The notes below the pieces were generated by a model that was not told where the DNA came from, made no database searches, and saw nothing but the letters and a program-made list of their open reading frames with translations. A DNA stretch of 28,432 nt, taken from contig DFTH01000005.1 of assembly GCA_002379425.1 (NCBI GenBank), positions 1 to 28,432 of the forward strand. Reading direction: 5' to 3'. This stretch comes from Prevotella sp. UBA4217. Lineage in GTDB: Bacteria; Bacteroidota; Bacteroidia; Bacteroidales; Bacteroidaceae. This document shows positions 15,095 to 23,413 of this stretch, in pieces (the stretch's first letter is position 1; each line of letters begins with the position of its first letter). The translations under genes and the position numbers were made by a program.

Positions 15095-17218
15095 ATGAAA
15101 AAGATATTATTCAGTCTGTCGTTGTTGTGCATATACACGACAATGGCAGCACAGTCGGTTAAAGATACTACCGACGTGTTTTTCCGTCACCTGAAACTCA
15201 ACGAACTGGTGGTGACGGGTGTCACCGGCGACACAAAACTCAAGAACTCCACCTTCCCTGTCAGCATAGTCACGGGAAAGGACCTCCGTTCCACGGCATC
15301 CACCAATATCATCGACGCCATCGCCCACCAGCCTGGCATGTCGCAGATTACCACGGGCAGTGGCATCTCCAAGCCCATTATCCGCGGCTTGGGCTATAAC
15401 CGCATCATCACCATGAGTGAGGGGGTGCGACAGGAAGGTCAGCAATGGGGCGACGAGCACGGCATCGAGGCGGATGCCAACAACGTGAACTCCGTAGAGA
15501 TCCTGAAGGGTCCAGCCTCCCTGATGTATGGCTCTGATGCCATGGCGGGCGTGGTCATCCTCCATAGTGCTCCCACCCTGCCAGAAGGAGAGATGCAGGC
15601 GAACATCGGCACGGAATACCAGACGAACAACGGACTGCTCGGCTACACGCTCAACTTCGGCGGCAACCAAAAAGGCTTTGTATGGGATGCCCGTTTCTCT
15701 GGCAAGATGGCCCATGCCTATAAGAACAAATACGATGGTTACGTACCAGGCTCACAGTTCAAGGAGATGGCCGGTCGGCTGATGCTCGGCCTCAACAAGA
15801 CGTGGGGGCACTCCCGTCTGATCTGGACCACCATCCATCAGACACCCGGCATCATCGAGGGTGAGCGCGACCATGAGAGTGGAGAGTTGATAGCGGAGAG
15901 TGACATTTTGAAGAGTTATGGCAAGTCACTGCCCTACCAGCAGATCAAGCACTACAAAGTGGTGTGGGACAACTCACTGAATCTGTCGCATGGCTGGCTG
16001 AAGATGATCATCGGTTATCAGCAGAACCGTCGCCAGGAGTATGAGGAGCACCACCACGAGCATGAGCATGAAGGGCACGGCGAACTCGAGCCCGCCCTCT
16101 ACTTTAAACTCCATACTCTGACCTACGACGTGCGTTACCTGACTCATGAGTTCAGTGGCTGGAAACTGTCGTCAGGCGTACAGGGAATGTGGCAGCATTC
16201 GCAGAACCTGGGCGAAGAATTCCTCATACCTGCCTATCGGCTGTTCGACATCGGTGTGTATGCCACGGCCAGCAAACAACTGAACCGCTGGACACTCAAT
16301 GGCGGTGTGCGATTCGACTATCGCCATGTGCATGGTGATGCCTTGGAAGAGAACGGAGAATGGCGATTTACTGATTTCAGCCAAGACTTCAACAGTGTGA
16401 CGGGCAGCCTGGGTGCCGTATGGAACATGAACGACCACCTGAACCTGCGCCTGAACGTGGCACGCGGATTCAGGGCACCCAACATGAGCGAGTTGGGCTC
16501 TAACGGTGCCCACCACGGAGCACTGCGCTATGAGGTGGGCAACCAACAGTTGAAACCGGAGTATAGCCTACAGGCAGACCTCGGACTGGACTTCACGTCG
16601 CAATACGTGTCGGCACAACTGGCACTCTTCGCCAATCGCATCGACAACTATATCTTCCTGAAAGGAGAAAGCCGTGAGATCGACGGGACACCTGTTTACA
16701 ACTACACCCAGGGTGATGCCCGCCTGCTGGGCTTCGAGGCAGGGTTCGACTTCCATCCCATCCACGCCATCCACTTTGAGAATACCTTCTCATACGTCGA
16801 TGCCCGTCAACTCCATGCGACGGAAGATACCGAGTATCTGCCCATGACACCTGCACCGCGCTGGACCTCAGAACTGAAGGTCGAACTGACCCACGACGAC
16901 CAACTATTGAACAACAGTTACATCGCCCTCGGCCTGGAGGCCTACATGAAGCAGAACCATTACTATAAGGCCGACGGTACCGAGACCGCCACCCCAGGCT
17001 ATGCCCTCGTGAGTCTCTCGGCAGGTGCCGACCTTACCATCCATAAGAAAAAGGTTGCCGAACTGTATATCACAGCCGACAACCTTCTGAATAAGGCTTA
17101 TCAGAATCACCTGAGTCGGCTGAAGTATGCTGATTTCAACAGTGTCACAGGCCGACAGGGTGTGTATAACATGGGGCGCAACATCACGTTCAAGGTGGTG
17201 GTGCCCATCTCATTCTAA
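15095..17218 (+). CDS. TonB-dependent outer-membrane receptor, ZnuD-like (probable zinc/metal uptake)
   Basis: The 707-aa product has a signal peptide (about 1-19, ending MAA), a TonB-box-like segment (NELVVTG), a plug domain (about 50-160: ATSTNIIDAIAHQPGM-type region, IIRGLGYNR, VNSVEILKGPASLMYGSDAMAGVV) and a barrel ending VVPISF. It lacks the SusC N-terminal domain and has no SusD partner. A histidine-rich extracellular loop begins near residue 319 (EEHHHEHEHEGHGE), the mark of ZnuD-type zinc receptors, and GDEHGIEAD and GAHHGA add further His residues. It probably imports zinc or another transition metal across the outer membrane. It is cotranscribed with the Cys/His-rich protein upstream. 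No inner-membrane transporter or metal regulator is nearby, so substrate identity is inferred from the loop alone. Confidence 0.88.
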   Translation: MKKILFSLSLLCIYTTMAAQSVKDTTDVFFRHLKLNELVVTGVTGDTKLKNSTFPVSIVTGKDLRSTASTNIIDAIAHQPGMSQITTGSGISKPIIRGLGYNRIITMSEGVRQEGQQWGDEHGIEADANNVNSVEILKGPASLMYGSDAMAGVVILHSAPTLPEGEMQANIGTEYQTNNGLLGYTLNFGGNQKGFVWDARFSGKMAHAYKNKYDGYVPGSQFKEMAGRLMLGLNKTWGHSRLIWTTIHQTPGIIEGERDHESGELIAESDILKSYGKSLPYQQIKHYKVVWDNSLNLSHGWLKMIIGYQQNRRQEYEEHHHEHEHEGHGELEPALYFKLHTLTYDVRYLTHEFSGWKLSSGVQGMWQHSQNLGEEFLIPAYRLFDIGVYATASKQLNRWTLNGGVRFDYRHVHGDALEENGEWRFTDFSQDFNSVTGSLGAVWNMNDHLNLRLNVARGFRAPNMSELGSNGAHHGALRYEVGNQQLKPEYSLQADLGLDFTSQYVSAQLALFANRIDNYIFLKGESREIDGTPVYNYTQGDARLLGFEAGFDFHPIHAIHFENTFSYVDARQLHATEDTEYLPMTPAPRWTSELKVELTHDDQLLNNSYIALGLEAYMKQNHYYKADGTETATPGYALVSLSAGADLTIHKKKVAELYITADNLLNKAYQNHLSRLKYADFNSVTGRQGVYNMGRNITFKVVVPISF

Positions 17219-17290
17219 CCTATTTCGGATAGTCAGGTTAAAGAAACAAAAAAATACATCAGTAAGGAGTGAAGTGTGACAAACTTTTTG

Positions 17291-17298
17291 TATATTTG
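17291..17298 (+). promoter_or_regulatory. Promoter -7 box of the alpha-glucan operon
   Basis: TATATTTG, followed by CATATC, lies 20 bases before ATG 17319, giving a leader of roughly 15 bases. A TTTTTG tract touches the box, but no TTTG is at the consensus distance. No terminator hairpin is evident between the TonB receptor stop (17218) and this box. Confidence 0.6.
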
Positions 17299-17318
17299 CA
17301 TATCTTAAAGGCACAAAT

Positions 17319-18479
17319 ATGAAGAACTGGTTTGACAACACAAGAATCTATCATCTGCTGATTGACAGATTCAACGGAGGCTGGCAGACGCCGCCTAAGA
17401 GTGAGAACGTCTTTTGCGGTGGAAACCTGCAAGGGGTCATCGAGAAGTTGGACTACATCAAGGGACTGGGTTTCACGGCCATCATGCTCTCGCCCATCTT
17501 CAAGTCGGCAAACTATCATGGCTATCACACCCTGAACTTCGACGAGGTGGATCCACATCTCGGCACATGGGAGGACTATCAGCAACTGCTCGACGAGGCT
17601 CACGGCAAGGGACTGCGGATTATCTGTGACTTCGTGCCCAACCACTGCTGGTACGAGGCACCCATTTTCAAGGAGTCGCTCCTAAAGAATGGAGGCAAGC
17701 ATCGCGACTGGTTCTTCTATCCGAAGACTGACAGCGACGAGTTCGTATCGTTCTTAGGCTTTGGCGACCTGCCCAAGTTCAACCTGACGAACCCCGAAGT
17801 GGTCAGTTTCATGGTTGACAAGGCAGAGAAACTCGCCCGCATGGGGGTAGATGCCTTCCGCATCGACCATGCACTGGGACAGCCTCACAGTTTCCTGCAG
17901 CACCTGCGCAACAGACTACAGGCCATCAGCAGTGACATCGTCGTGTTCGGCGAGGTATGGGCACAGGGCATCGGGCCGCAACTCGCCAGTCAACTGTATT
18001 TCAAGACTGAGGACAGGCGGAACGAGTTCCTGACGCAAGCCACGAAGCCCTTCAGTCAAGACCAACTGCAGGCAGACTACGTGGGTACGCTCGACGGTGT
18101 CCTGGACTTTGCCTATCGCGACATCCTGCTGGAAGAAGTCCACGCCGGCAGAGGCATCAAGGGCAACCAGACGCTCCGCAGCAAGATAGCCGATCACTTC
18201 GACATGTATCCTGAGGCTTTCAAACTCGTGTTGTTCCTCGACAATCACGACACCGACAGGTTCCTGTTCGACTGTCATGACGATGTAGATTTGTTGCAGG
18301 AAGCCATCGACCTGACAATGGAACTGCCCCGTCCCTTCTCTTTCCTTTATGGCACAGAGCAACTGATGAGCAACAATCCCACCATCTTCAATGCTGAGCC
18401 ATACGCCGACCTCCGTGTGCGCAACTGCATGGACTGGTCGATACCGCCGCAACTACATATCAGAAAGCAGACCGTATGA
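17319..18479 (+). CDS. GH13 alpha-amylase family enzyme, cytoplasmic
   Basis: The 386-aa product has no signal peptide and consists mainly of a GH13 (beta/alpha)8 barrel. The four conserved regions are present: DFVPNH (I), GVDAFRIDHA with nucleophile D183 (II), VFGEVW with acid/base E212 (III) and LDNHDTDR with D311 (IV). It should cleave alpha-1,4 bonds of glycogen or imported maltodextrins in the cytoplasm. The protein is short for the family and seems to lack the usual C-terminal beta-domain: it ends soon after RNCMDW. Its TGA overlaps the ATG of the following STAS gene (ATGA at 18476-18479), so the two are translationally coupled. With the debranching enzyme downstream it forms an alpha-glucan breakdown unit. 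Amylase, maltogenic amylase or another GH13 specificity cannot be separated by eye. Confidence 0.9.
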   Translation: MKNWFDNTRIYHLLIDRFNGGWQTPPKSENVFCGGNLQGVIEKLDYIKGLGFTAIMLSPIFKSANYHGYHTLNFDEVDPHLGTWEDYQQLLDEAHGKGLRIICDFVPNHCWYEAPIFKESLLKNGGKHRDWFFYPKTDSDEFVSFLGFGDLPKFNLTNPEVVSFMVDKAEKLARMGVDAFRIDHALGQPHSFLQHLRNRLQAISSDIVVFGEVWAQGIGPQLASQLYFKTEDRRNEFLTQATKPFSQDQLQADYVGTLDGVLDFAYRDILLEEVHAGRGIKGNQTLRSKIADHFDMYPEAFKLVLFLDNHDTDRFLFDCHDDVDLLQEAIDLTMELPRPFSFLYGTEQLMSNNPTIFNAEPYADLRVRNCMDWSIPPQLHIRKQTV

Positions 18480-18787
18480 ACTTTGAGACTTATCTGTTAG
18501 GCAAGAGACTGGACTCTGCCAACTACCGGCAAGTTCAGAACGAAATCCTACCCATACTGGAGAAAGGCTGCAACCTGGTGATAGACATGACGCCCTGTAC
18601 CTACATCTCCAGTGCGGGACTGCGCGTTATGCTCTATTCCAGAAAGGTGGCTGCCTCTAAGGGACTGAACATCTATCTCGTCGGCGTAAATGAGCATGTC
18701 AAGGACGTTATGGACATTACTGGGTTTGCGGGCTTCTTCAAGATGTTCAGCACCATGGAAGCATGTCTTGAAGAATTGAAAGATTGA
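18476..18787 (+). CDS. STAS-domain anti-sigma factor antagonist (SpoIIAA/RsbV-like)
   Basis: The 103-aa protein is a single STAS domain: a central strand NLVIDMTPCTYISSAGLRVML with the conserved Ser pair S45-S46 at the start of the helix, followed by GLNIYLVGV and a C-terminal helix. In partner switching, a GHKL kinase phosphorylates this Ser, and a SpoIIE/PP2C phosphatase removes the phosphate so that the STAS protein can bind the anti-sigma kinase and free its target. A candidate phosphatase is encoded at 12721-14565; no kinase partner is seen in the window. The gene begins inside the amylase stop codon and is followed by the debranching enzyme, an unusual place for a regulator. Its last codons (LEELKD) lie in a 16-nt tandem repeat, so repeat number could alter the C-terminus. 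Confidence 0.9.
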   Translation: MNFETYLLGKRLDSANYRQVQNEILPILEKGCNLVIDMTPCTYISSAGLRVMLYSRKVAASKGLNIYLVGVNEHVKDVMDITGFAGFFKMFSTMEACLEELKD

Positions 18788-18815
18788 AGAATTGAAAGAT
18801 TGAAGAATTGAAAGA
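18768..18815 (+). repeat. 16-nt tandem repeat, three exact copies, across the STAS stop codon
   Basis: TTGAAGAATTGAAAGA is repeated exactly at 18768-18783, 18784-18799 and 18800-18815. Each unit consists of two similar 8-nt halves (TTGAAGAA, TTGAAAGA). The repeat codes for the end of the STAS protein, supplies its TGA, and fills the gap to the ribosome-binding site of the next gene. Confidence 0.95.
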
Positions 18816-18817
18816 TT

Positions 18818-18825
18818 AAAGGAGG
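18818..18825 (+). promoter_or_regulatory. Strong Shine-Dalgarno sequence of the debranching-enzyme gene
   Basis: AAAGGAGG lies 6 bases before ATG 18832. A near-perfect anti-16S match is uncommon in Bacteroidota and none of the other genes in the window has one. It fixes the start codon and suggests independent, efficient translation of this gene within the operon. Confidence 0.75.
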
Positions 18826-18831
18826 TTTACG

Positions 18832-20940
18832 ATGTATCGAGTCGATATATTTCCCACTCACGAGTACAAGGGACTGAAATTGCGCCCAGGCACGCCCTAC
18901 CCCTTTGGGGCAACGGTCTTAGGTAACATGGTGAACTTCTCGGTCTATTCCCGATATGCCACCGAGTGCACACTGGTGCTCTTTCACAATCATGAGGAAG
19001 AACCGTTCGTCGAAATCCCCTTCTTCCGTGAGTTCCGCATGGGCAATGTGTTCTCAATGATCATCTTTGACCTGGACTATGAGGACATAGAATACGGATT
19101 CCGGATGGATGGCCCCTACGATCCGAAGGAAGGTCATCGCTTCGACAAGTCGAAGATACTGCTCGACCCATACGCCAAACTGATTGTGGGGCGTGACGTG
19201 TGGGGGCAGGAGCCCAACTGGGACAGTCTGTATCCGTATCGTGCCCGCGTGGTGTTCGACGATTTCGACTGGGAGGACGACCTGCCATTGGAAACGCCTG
19301 TCAACGACCTTGTGGTCTATGAGATGCATGTACGTAACTTCACGTGTGGCGCTGCCTCTGGTGTAAAGCACCGGGGAACGTTTGCCGGCATCGTCGAGAA
19401 GATACCCTACCTCAAGGAGTTAGGTGTCAACTGTGTGGAACTGATGCCTATCCATGAGTTCGACGAATTTGAGAACGCCCGTGTCTCGCCTGTTGACGGC
19501 CGCCGTCTCTGTAATCTGTGGGGCTACAGCAACGTAGGCTTCTTTGCGCCCAAGGCGGGCTATGCCTCGACTGGGCGGTACGGCATGCAGGTGGATGAAC
19601 TGAAGAACATGGTTAAAATGTTGCATGCCAATGGCATTGAGGTGATGCTCGACGTGGTGTTCAACCACACGGCAGAAGGCAACGAGCAGGGACCGACCAT
19701 CTCCTATCGCGGCATCGACAACAAGACCTATTACATGCTTACTCCCGACGGAGCCTACTATAACTTCAGCGGCTGCGGCAATACGCTGAACTGCAACAAC
19801 CCCAATGTGCGCGACATGATTGTGGATAACCTGCGCTACTGGGTCATCGACTACCATATCGATGGCTTCCGCTTCGACCTGGCAGCCATCCTCGGGCGCG
19901 ACCAGAACGGCAACCCCATGTCGAATCCGCCATTACTCGAATCACTGGCTCACGACCCCATTCTCGGCAAGACAAAACTCATAGCCGAAGCCTGGGATGC
20001 GGGTGGGCTCTATCAGGTAGGCTCGTTCCCGTCGTGGGGGCGCTGGGCCGAGTGGAACGGCAGGTTCCGCGACAGCATACGCCGCTTCCTGAAGAGCGAC
20101 GAAGGCGTGCTGGCCGACGTGAAGGAGCGCATCATCGGCTCTCCCGACCTCTACGCCTCGCAGGGACGCGGCATCAAGGCCAGCGTCAATTTCGTGACGG
20201 CCCACGACGGCTTCACGCTCTGGGACCTCGTGTCGTATAATAGTAAGCACAACGAAGCCAACGGGGAGGATAACCGCGACGGCGAGAACAACAATAACAG
20301 TTGGAACTGCGGCTGCGAGGGCGAGACGGACGACCCCGACATCAACAACCTGCGCCATCGCCAAGTAAAGAACGCCATCACGATGCTGATGGTGAGTCAG
20401 GGCATACCGATGGTGCTCTCAGGCGACGAGATGGGCAACTCCCAGCAAGGCAACAACAATGCCTACTGCCAGGATAACGAAATCGCCTGGCTTGACTGGA
20501 ACAATCTGGAGAAGAATGCCGACATCTTCCGCTACTTCAAGCAGATGATCCGTTTCCGTCGCCAGCATAAGGTGCTGCGCTATGAAGACCATCTCCGCCA
20601 TCAGGACTATCTGAACCTGGGCTACCCCGACTTCTCTTGGCACGGGGTAAAGGCCTGGCATCCCGAGAATGGCTACAACAACCTCACGCTGGCCTTCATG
20701 CTCAACGGACGATATGCCGACAACGACGACTTCATCTACGTCGCCATGAACATGCACTGGGAGATGCACGGCTTCGAACTGCCGCAATTGCCAGAAGGCA
20801 TGGCTTGGCATGTTTTCGCCAATACTGGCGTAGAGACACCCAATGATATCTATGAGCCAGGAGAAGAACCCCTCATCGAAAGCAACCATGAGGTGCTGGT
20901 AGGACCACGCTCCATCATGGTGCTTGTGGGAAGAGGGTGA
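18832..20940 (+). CDS. glgX: Glycogen debranching enzyme, GlgX/isoamylase type (GH13_11)
   Basis: The 702-aa cytoplasmic protein starts with a CBM48-like beta-sandwich (about 15-115; PGTPYPFGATVLGNMVNFSVYS), followed by a GH13 barrel with the isoamylase/GlgX signatures: YEMHVRNFT, DVVFNH (I), DGFRFDLA with nucleophile D349 (II), IAEAWD with acid/base E386 (III) and FVTAHDG with D459 (IV), plus NGEDNRDGENNNNSWNCG, a typical GlgX stretch. A small beta-domain closes the protein; the length is normal. It cleaves alpha-1,6 branches of glycogen or limit dextrins, complementing the amylase two genes upstream. The start is set by a strong Shine-Dalgarno sequence. The TGA is one base away from the stop codon of the convergent GH127 gene, leaving no room for a terminator in the gap. 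Confidence 0.93.
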   Translation: MYRVDIFPTHEYKGLKLRPGTPYPFGATVLGNMVNFSVYSRYATECTLVLFHNHEEEPFVEIPFFREFRMGNVFSMIIFDLDYEDIEYGFRMDGPYDPKEGHRFDKSKILLDPYAKLIVGRDVWGQEPNWDSLYPYRARVVFDDFDWEDDLPLETPVNDLVVYEMHVRNFTCGAASGVKHRGTFAGIVEKIPYLKELGVNCVELMPIHEFDEFENARVSPVDGRRLCNLWGYSNVGFFAPKAGYASTGRYGMQVDELKNMVKMLHANGIEVMLDVVFNHTAEGNEQGPTISYRGIDNKTYYMLTPDGAYYNFSGCGNTLNCNNPNVRDMIVDNLRYWVIDYHIDGFRFDLAAILGRDQNGNPMSNPPLLESLAHDPILGKTKLIAEAWDAGGLYQVGSFPSWGRWAEWNGRFRDSIRRFLKSDEGVLADVKERIIGSPDLYASQGRGIKASVNFVTAHDGFTLWDLVSYNSKHNEANGEDNRDGENNNNSWNCGCEGETDDPDINNLRHRQVKNAITMLMVSQGIPMVLSGDEMGNSQQGNNNAYCQDNEIAWLDWNNLEKNADIFRYFKQMIRFRRQHKVLRYEDHLRHQDYLNLGYPDFSWHGVKAWHPENGYNNLTLAFMLNGRYADNDDFIYVAMNMHWEMHGFELPQLPEGMAWHVFANTGVETPNDIYEPGEEPLIESNHEVLVGPRSIMVLVGRG

Positions 20941-20941
20941 C

Positions 20942-23371
20942 TTAGCGTACTGACCACTCGAAGATACCTGCTGCGTTATCCACGGGCAGCGTCACTTCGA
21001 GGCGCAGGGCCTTTGTCTTCACTGGGTCAAAGTTCACGGTACAGGCAGATCCCTTGTCCGTGGGGTAGCCATCGGCACCCGTCACGGGCTGCCACTGTCC
21101 CTGGGCATCCTGATAGAGGATACGCCATGACTGTGGTACGCGGCAACCGCCCCAAGGACCATCGTCGTACCAATAGACGGTAGCACTCTGTACGGTGGCC
21201 TCCTGCGGGAACTCATATCCCAGCCACTCCGTGCAGTCTTTCTTCGGCCACCAGTGGGTATAAGGCACACTGCGGTCGTTCTCATCCTTCGGCACCAGAC
21301 GGTCGTTGATACTCGACAGGGCAGGCATCTTCTCTGTCGAACTGCTTACCTTGCTCTCGCTGGCAAGGGTGGCGGGCTGTGACGGATTGGTGGCACTCAG
21401 ATCCTGAGGCAGCCACACACGCATCTTTCCTGAGCCGCGATGACACCAGGCATAGTAGGGGATGAGTGTCAGCGTCTGGTCGGTCGTCGTCAACTTACCA
21501 GCCTTGTTGAAGTCAAGGGTCTGTGCACTGGTGACAAGTGTCTGGATCGGTGTACCGGCAATCTCACCCTTTCCGAGTGTAAACTGCGGGTTCTGGTTCA
21601 TCAGGGCTCCCATGATGTCGAAAGCGTTGTCGGGATGCTCAGCGCAATAGACCAGTGGTCCACGCTCCACGGAGATCATGCCACGGTCGGCCTCCACCTT
21701 GTTATTGGCACGGACGGTACGCGGCTCCATGTCGAAATGGATCTGCACCTTGTCACCCTTCTTCCACTTACGGTCGATGGTGTAGTAGCCATCCTCGGTC
21801 ACCTTGGCTGCCACCTCGGCGCCATTCACCTTGATGCTATAGCCGAGGCGCTTGCCGTCGGTATATTGATAGAGGTTGGAAGGTACCACCTGGTTCCTCA
21901 CCCAACCTGGGATACGGATCTTCATGGCAAACTGTCCTGCGGCATTCTGATCAACGGTCACGGCGATATCCCCATTCCATGGATACTCCGTCGATTGGCT
22001 CAGGGCCACCTTCTTGCCAGCCACCTGGATGTTGCTCTTATTAGAGAGGAAGAGGTTCACATACACGTTCCTGTCCTTCACGGCGTAGATATAGCCAGGG
22101 AGCGAGGGGATGAAGCGGCAGATATTACTCGGACAGCAGGCACAGCCAAACCATGCCTGACGCTGGTGCTGGCCCATCGACTCCAGGGGATTGGGGTAGA
22201 AGAAACCGTTGCCCTCGAGGCTGACGCCGCTGATAAGGCCGTTATAGAGGGTGCGCTCCAGCACGTCGTAGTACTTCGAGTCACCATGGAGCAGGAACAG
22301 GCGGTAGTTCACATATACGTTACCGATGGCGGCACAGGTCTCACAGTAGGCACTCATGTTGGGCAACTCGTAGTTCTTGCCGAAGGCCTCTCCGTTGGAG
22401 GTTGCGCCGATACCGCCCGTGATATAGAGTTTCTTCGTGACGATATTGTCCCAGATGGCATCGATGGCGTGGATATAGTCCTGGTCACCTGTCAGGGCAG
22501 CCACATCGGCCATGCCCGCATACATATAGGCAGCACGCACGGCATGACCGACAGCCTCATCCTGTTCGATGACAGGCTTATGGGCCTGAGAGTATTCGTG
22601 CGTGATGGTGGTCTTGCCGCGATAGTCGAGGAAGAACTTGGCCTCGTCGAGATACTTCTTGTCACCCGTCACGAGATAGAGTTTGGCCAAGGCCATCTCG
22701 GCTATCTGGTGACCAGGCACCACACAGGCCTGACCAGGGTTCGGACCCACCTCCTTGCACACCACGTCGGCATAACGGATGGCGATGTCGAGGAACTTCC
22801 TGCTGCCCGTGGCCTGGTAGTGGGCGATGGCACCCTCTACCATGTGACCGAGGTTATAGAGTTCATGGCTCAGGTCTTCCTCCATGCTCCAGCGCTTGTC
22901 GCCAGCCCACTCATGGGGATGCTGTGGGTTCTGGGTACGAGAGGTGTAGAGATAACCGTCGGGCTCCTGTGCCGATGCGATCACATCGAGTACGGAGTCG
23001 ATATAGGCTACCAGTTTCTTGTCGGGGTAGGTCTGCAGGATATAACTGGCGCCCTCGATGGTCTTATAGGGGTCCGTATCGTCGAATGCCAGTCCTCCGA
23101 CGGGGAACACCTTCGAGGGATCCTTCAGGTGGGCTGCGGCATTCGAGAAGTTCGTGTAACGACCTGTCTCCTCACATTTCGAGAAGGCCAGTGGGATGGT
23201 CACCTTACGACTGGCTTCCAGGCGTTGTCCCCAGAATGTGCCCGGGGTTACTTTCACAGCAGTAAAAGGCACGGGATTGATGGGATACCCATGAACCGGC
23301 TGTTGTTTCTTAGCAGCAGAGGCCGGCAGCATCATCACTGCCGCCATCGCGATTGTCAGTACTCTCTTCAT
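20942..23371 (-). CDS. GH127 family beta-L-arabinofuranosidase, exported
   Basis: The 809-aa protein has a signal peptide (MKRVLTIAMAAVMMLPASAA) and an (alpha/alpha)6-barrel of the GH127 / former DUF1680 family (about 30-640). The zinc-thiolate active site is visible: E344 and C346 in AYCETCAA, and C412-C413 in CACCPSN, matching the Glu and three Cys ligands of characterised GH127 enzymes, where the first Cys of the CC pair is the nucleophile. HEWAGDKRW and GGIGATSNGEAFG are further family stretches. The C-terminal 130 residues (WLGYEFPQEATVQSATVYWYD) look like a galactose-binding-like jelly roll. The enzyme should remove non-reducing beta-L-arabinofuranose in the periplasm or at the surface, from extensin-like, arabinogalactan or pectic side chains. 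It is the last gene of a three-gene operon. Confidence 0.9.
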   Translation of the reverse strand: MKRVLTIAMAAVMMLPASAAKKQQPVHGYPINPVPFTAVKVTPGTFWGQRLEASRKVTIPLAFSKCEETGRYTNFSNAAAHLKDPSKVFPVGGLAFDDTDPYKTIEGASYILQTYPDKKLVAYIDSVLDVIASAQEPDGYLYTSRTQNPQHPHEWAGDKRWSMEEDLSHELYNLGHMVEGAIAHYQATGSRKFLDIAIRYADVVCKEVGPNPGQACVVPGHQIAEMALAKLYLVTGDKKYLDEAKFFLDYRGKTTITHEYSQAHKPVIEQDEAVGHAVRAAYMYAGMADVAALTGDQDYIHAIDAIWDNIVTKKLYITGGIGATSNGEAFGKNYELPNMSAYCETCAAIGNVYVNYRLFLLHGDSKYYDVLERTLYNGLISGVSLEGNGFFYPNPLESMGQHQRQAWFGCACCPSNICRFIPSLPGYIYAVKDRNVYVNLFLSNKSNIQVAGKKVALSQSTEYPWNGDIAVTVDQNAAGQFAMKIRIPGWVRNQVVPSNLYQYTDGKRLGYSIKVNGAEVAAKVTEDGYYTIDRKWKKGDKVQIHFDMEPRTVRANNKVEADRGMISVERGPLVYCAEHPDNAFDIMGALMNQNPQFTLGKGEIAGTPIQTLVTSAQTLDFNKAGKLTTTDQTLTLIPYYAWCHRGSGKMRVWLPQDLSATNPSQPATLASESKVSSSTEKMPALSSINDRLVPKDENDRSVPYTHWWPKKDCTEWLGYEFPQEATVQSATVYWYDDGPWGGCRVPQSWRILYQDAQGQWQPVTGADGYPTDKGSACTVNFDPVKTKALRLEVTLPVDNAAGIFEWSVR

Positions 23372-23385
23372 TGTTATCTCTATTT

Positions 23386-23413
23386 AATGTTTAATCTTTA
23401 ATGTTTAATCTTT
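23386..23413 (-). repeat. 14-nt tandem repeat across the GH97 stop codon
   Basis: Two exact copies of AATGTTTAATCTTT (plus strand; AAAGATTAAACATT on the coding strand) at 23386-23399 and 23400-23413. The GH97 stop codon (23405-23407) is inside the first transcribed copy. The same unit, with small changes, lies at 15043-15070 on the other strand. Confidence 0.95.

Noticed and set aside
16040..16080. CAC/GAG-rich stretch as a microsatellite
   Set aside because: It is the His/Glu-rich loop of the TonB receptor, with irregular codons and protein-level sense.
21440..23401. Long open frame (653 codons) antisense to the GH127 gene
   Set aside because: It mirrors the codon bias of the real gene on the other strand; the product is low-complexity in His/Val/Leu with no family features, while the minus frame has a signal peptide and active-site motifs.
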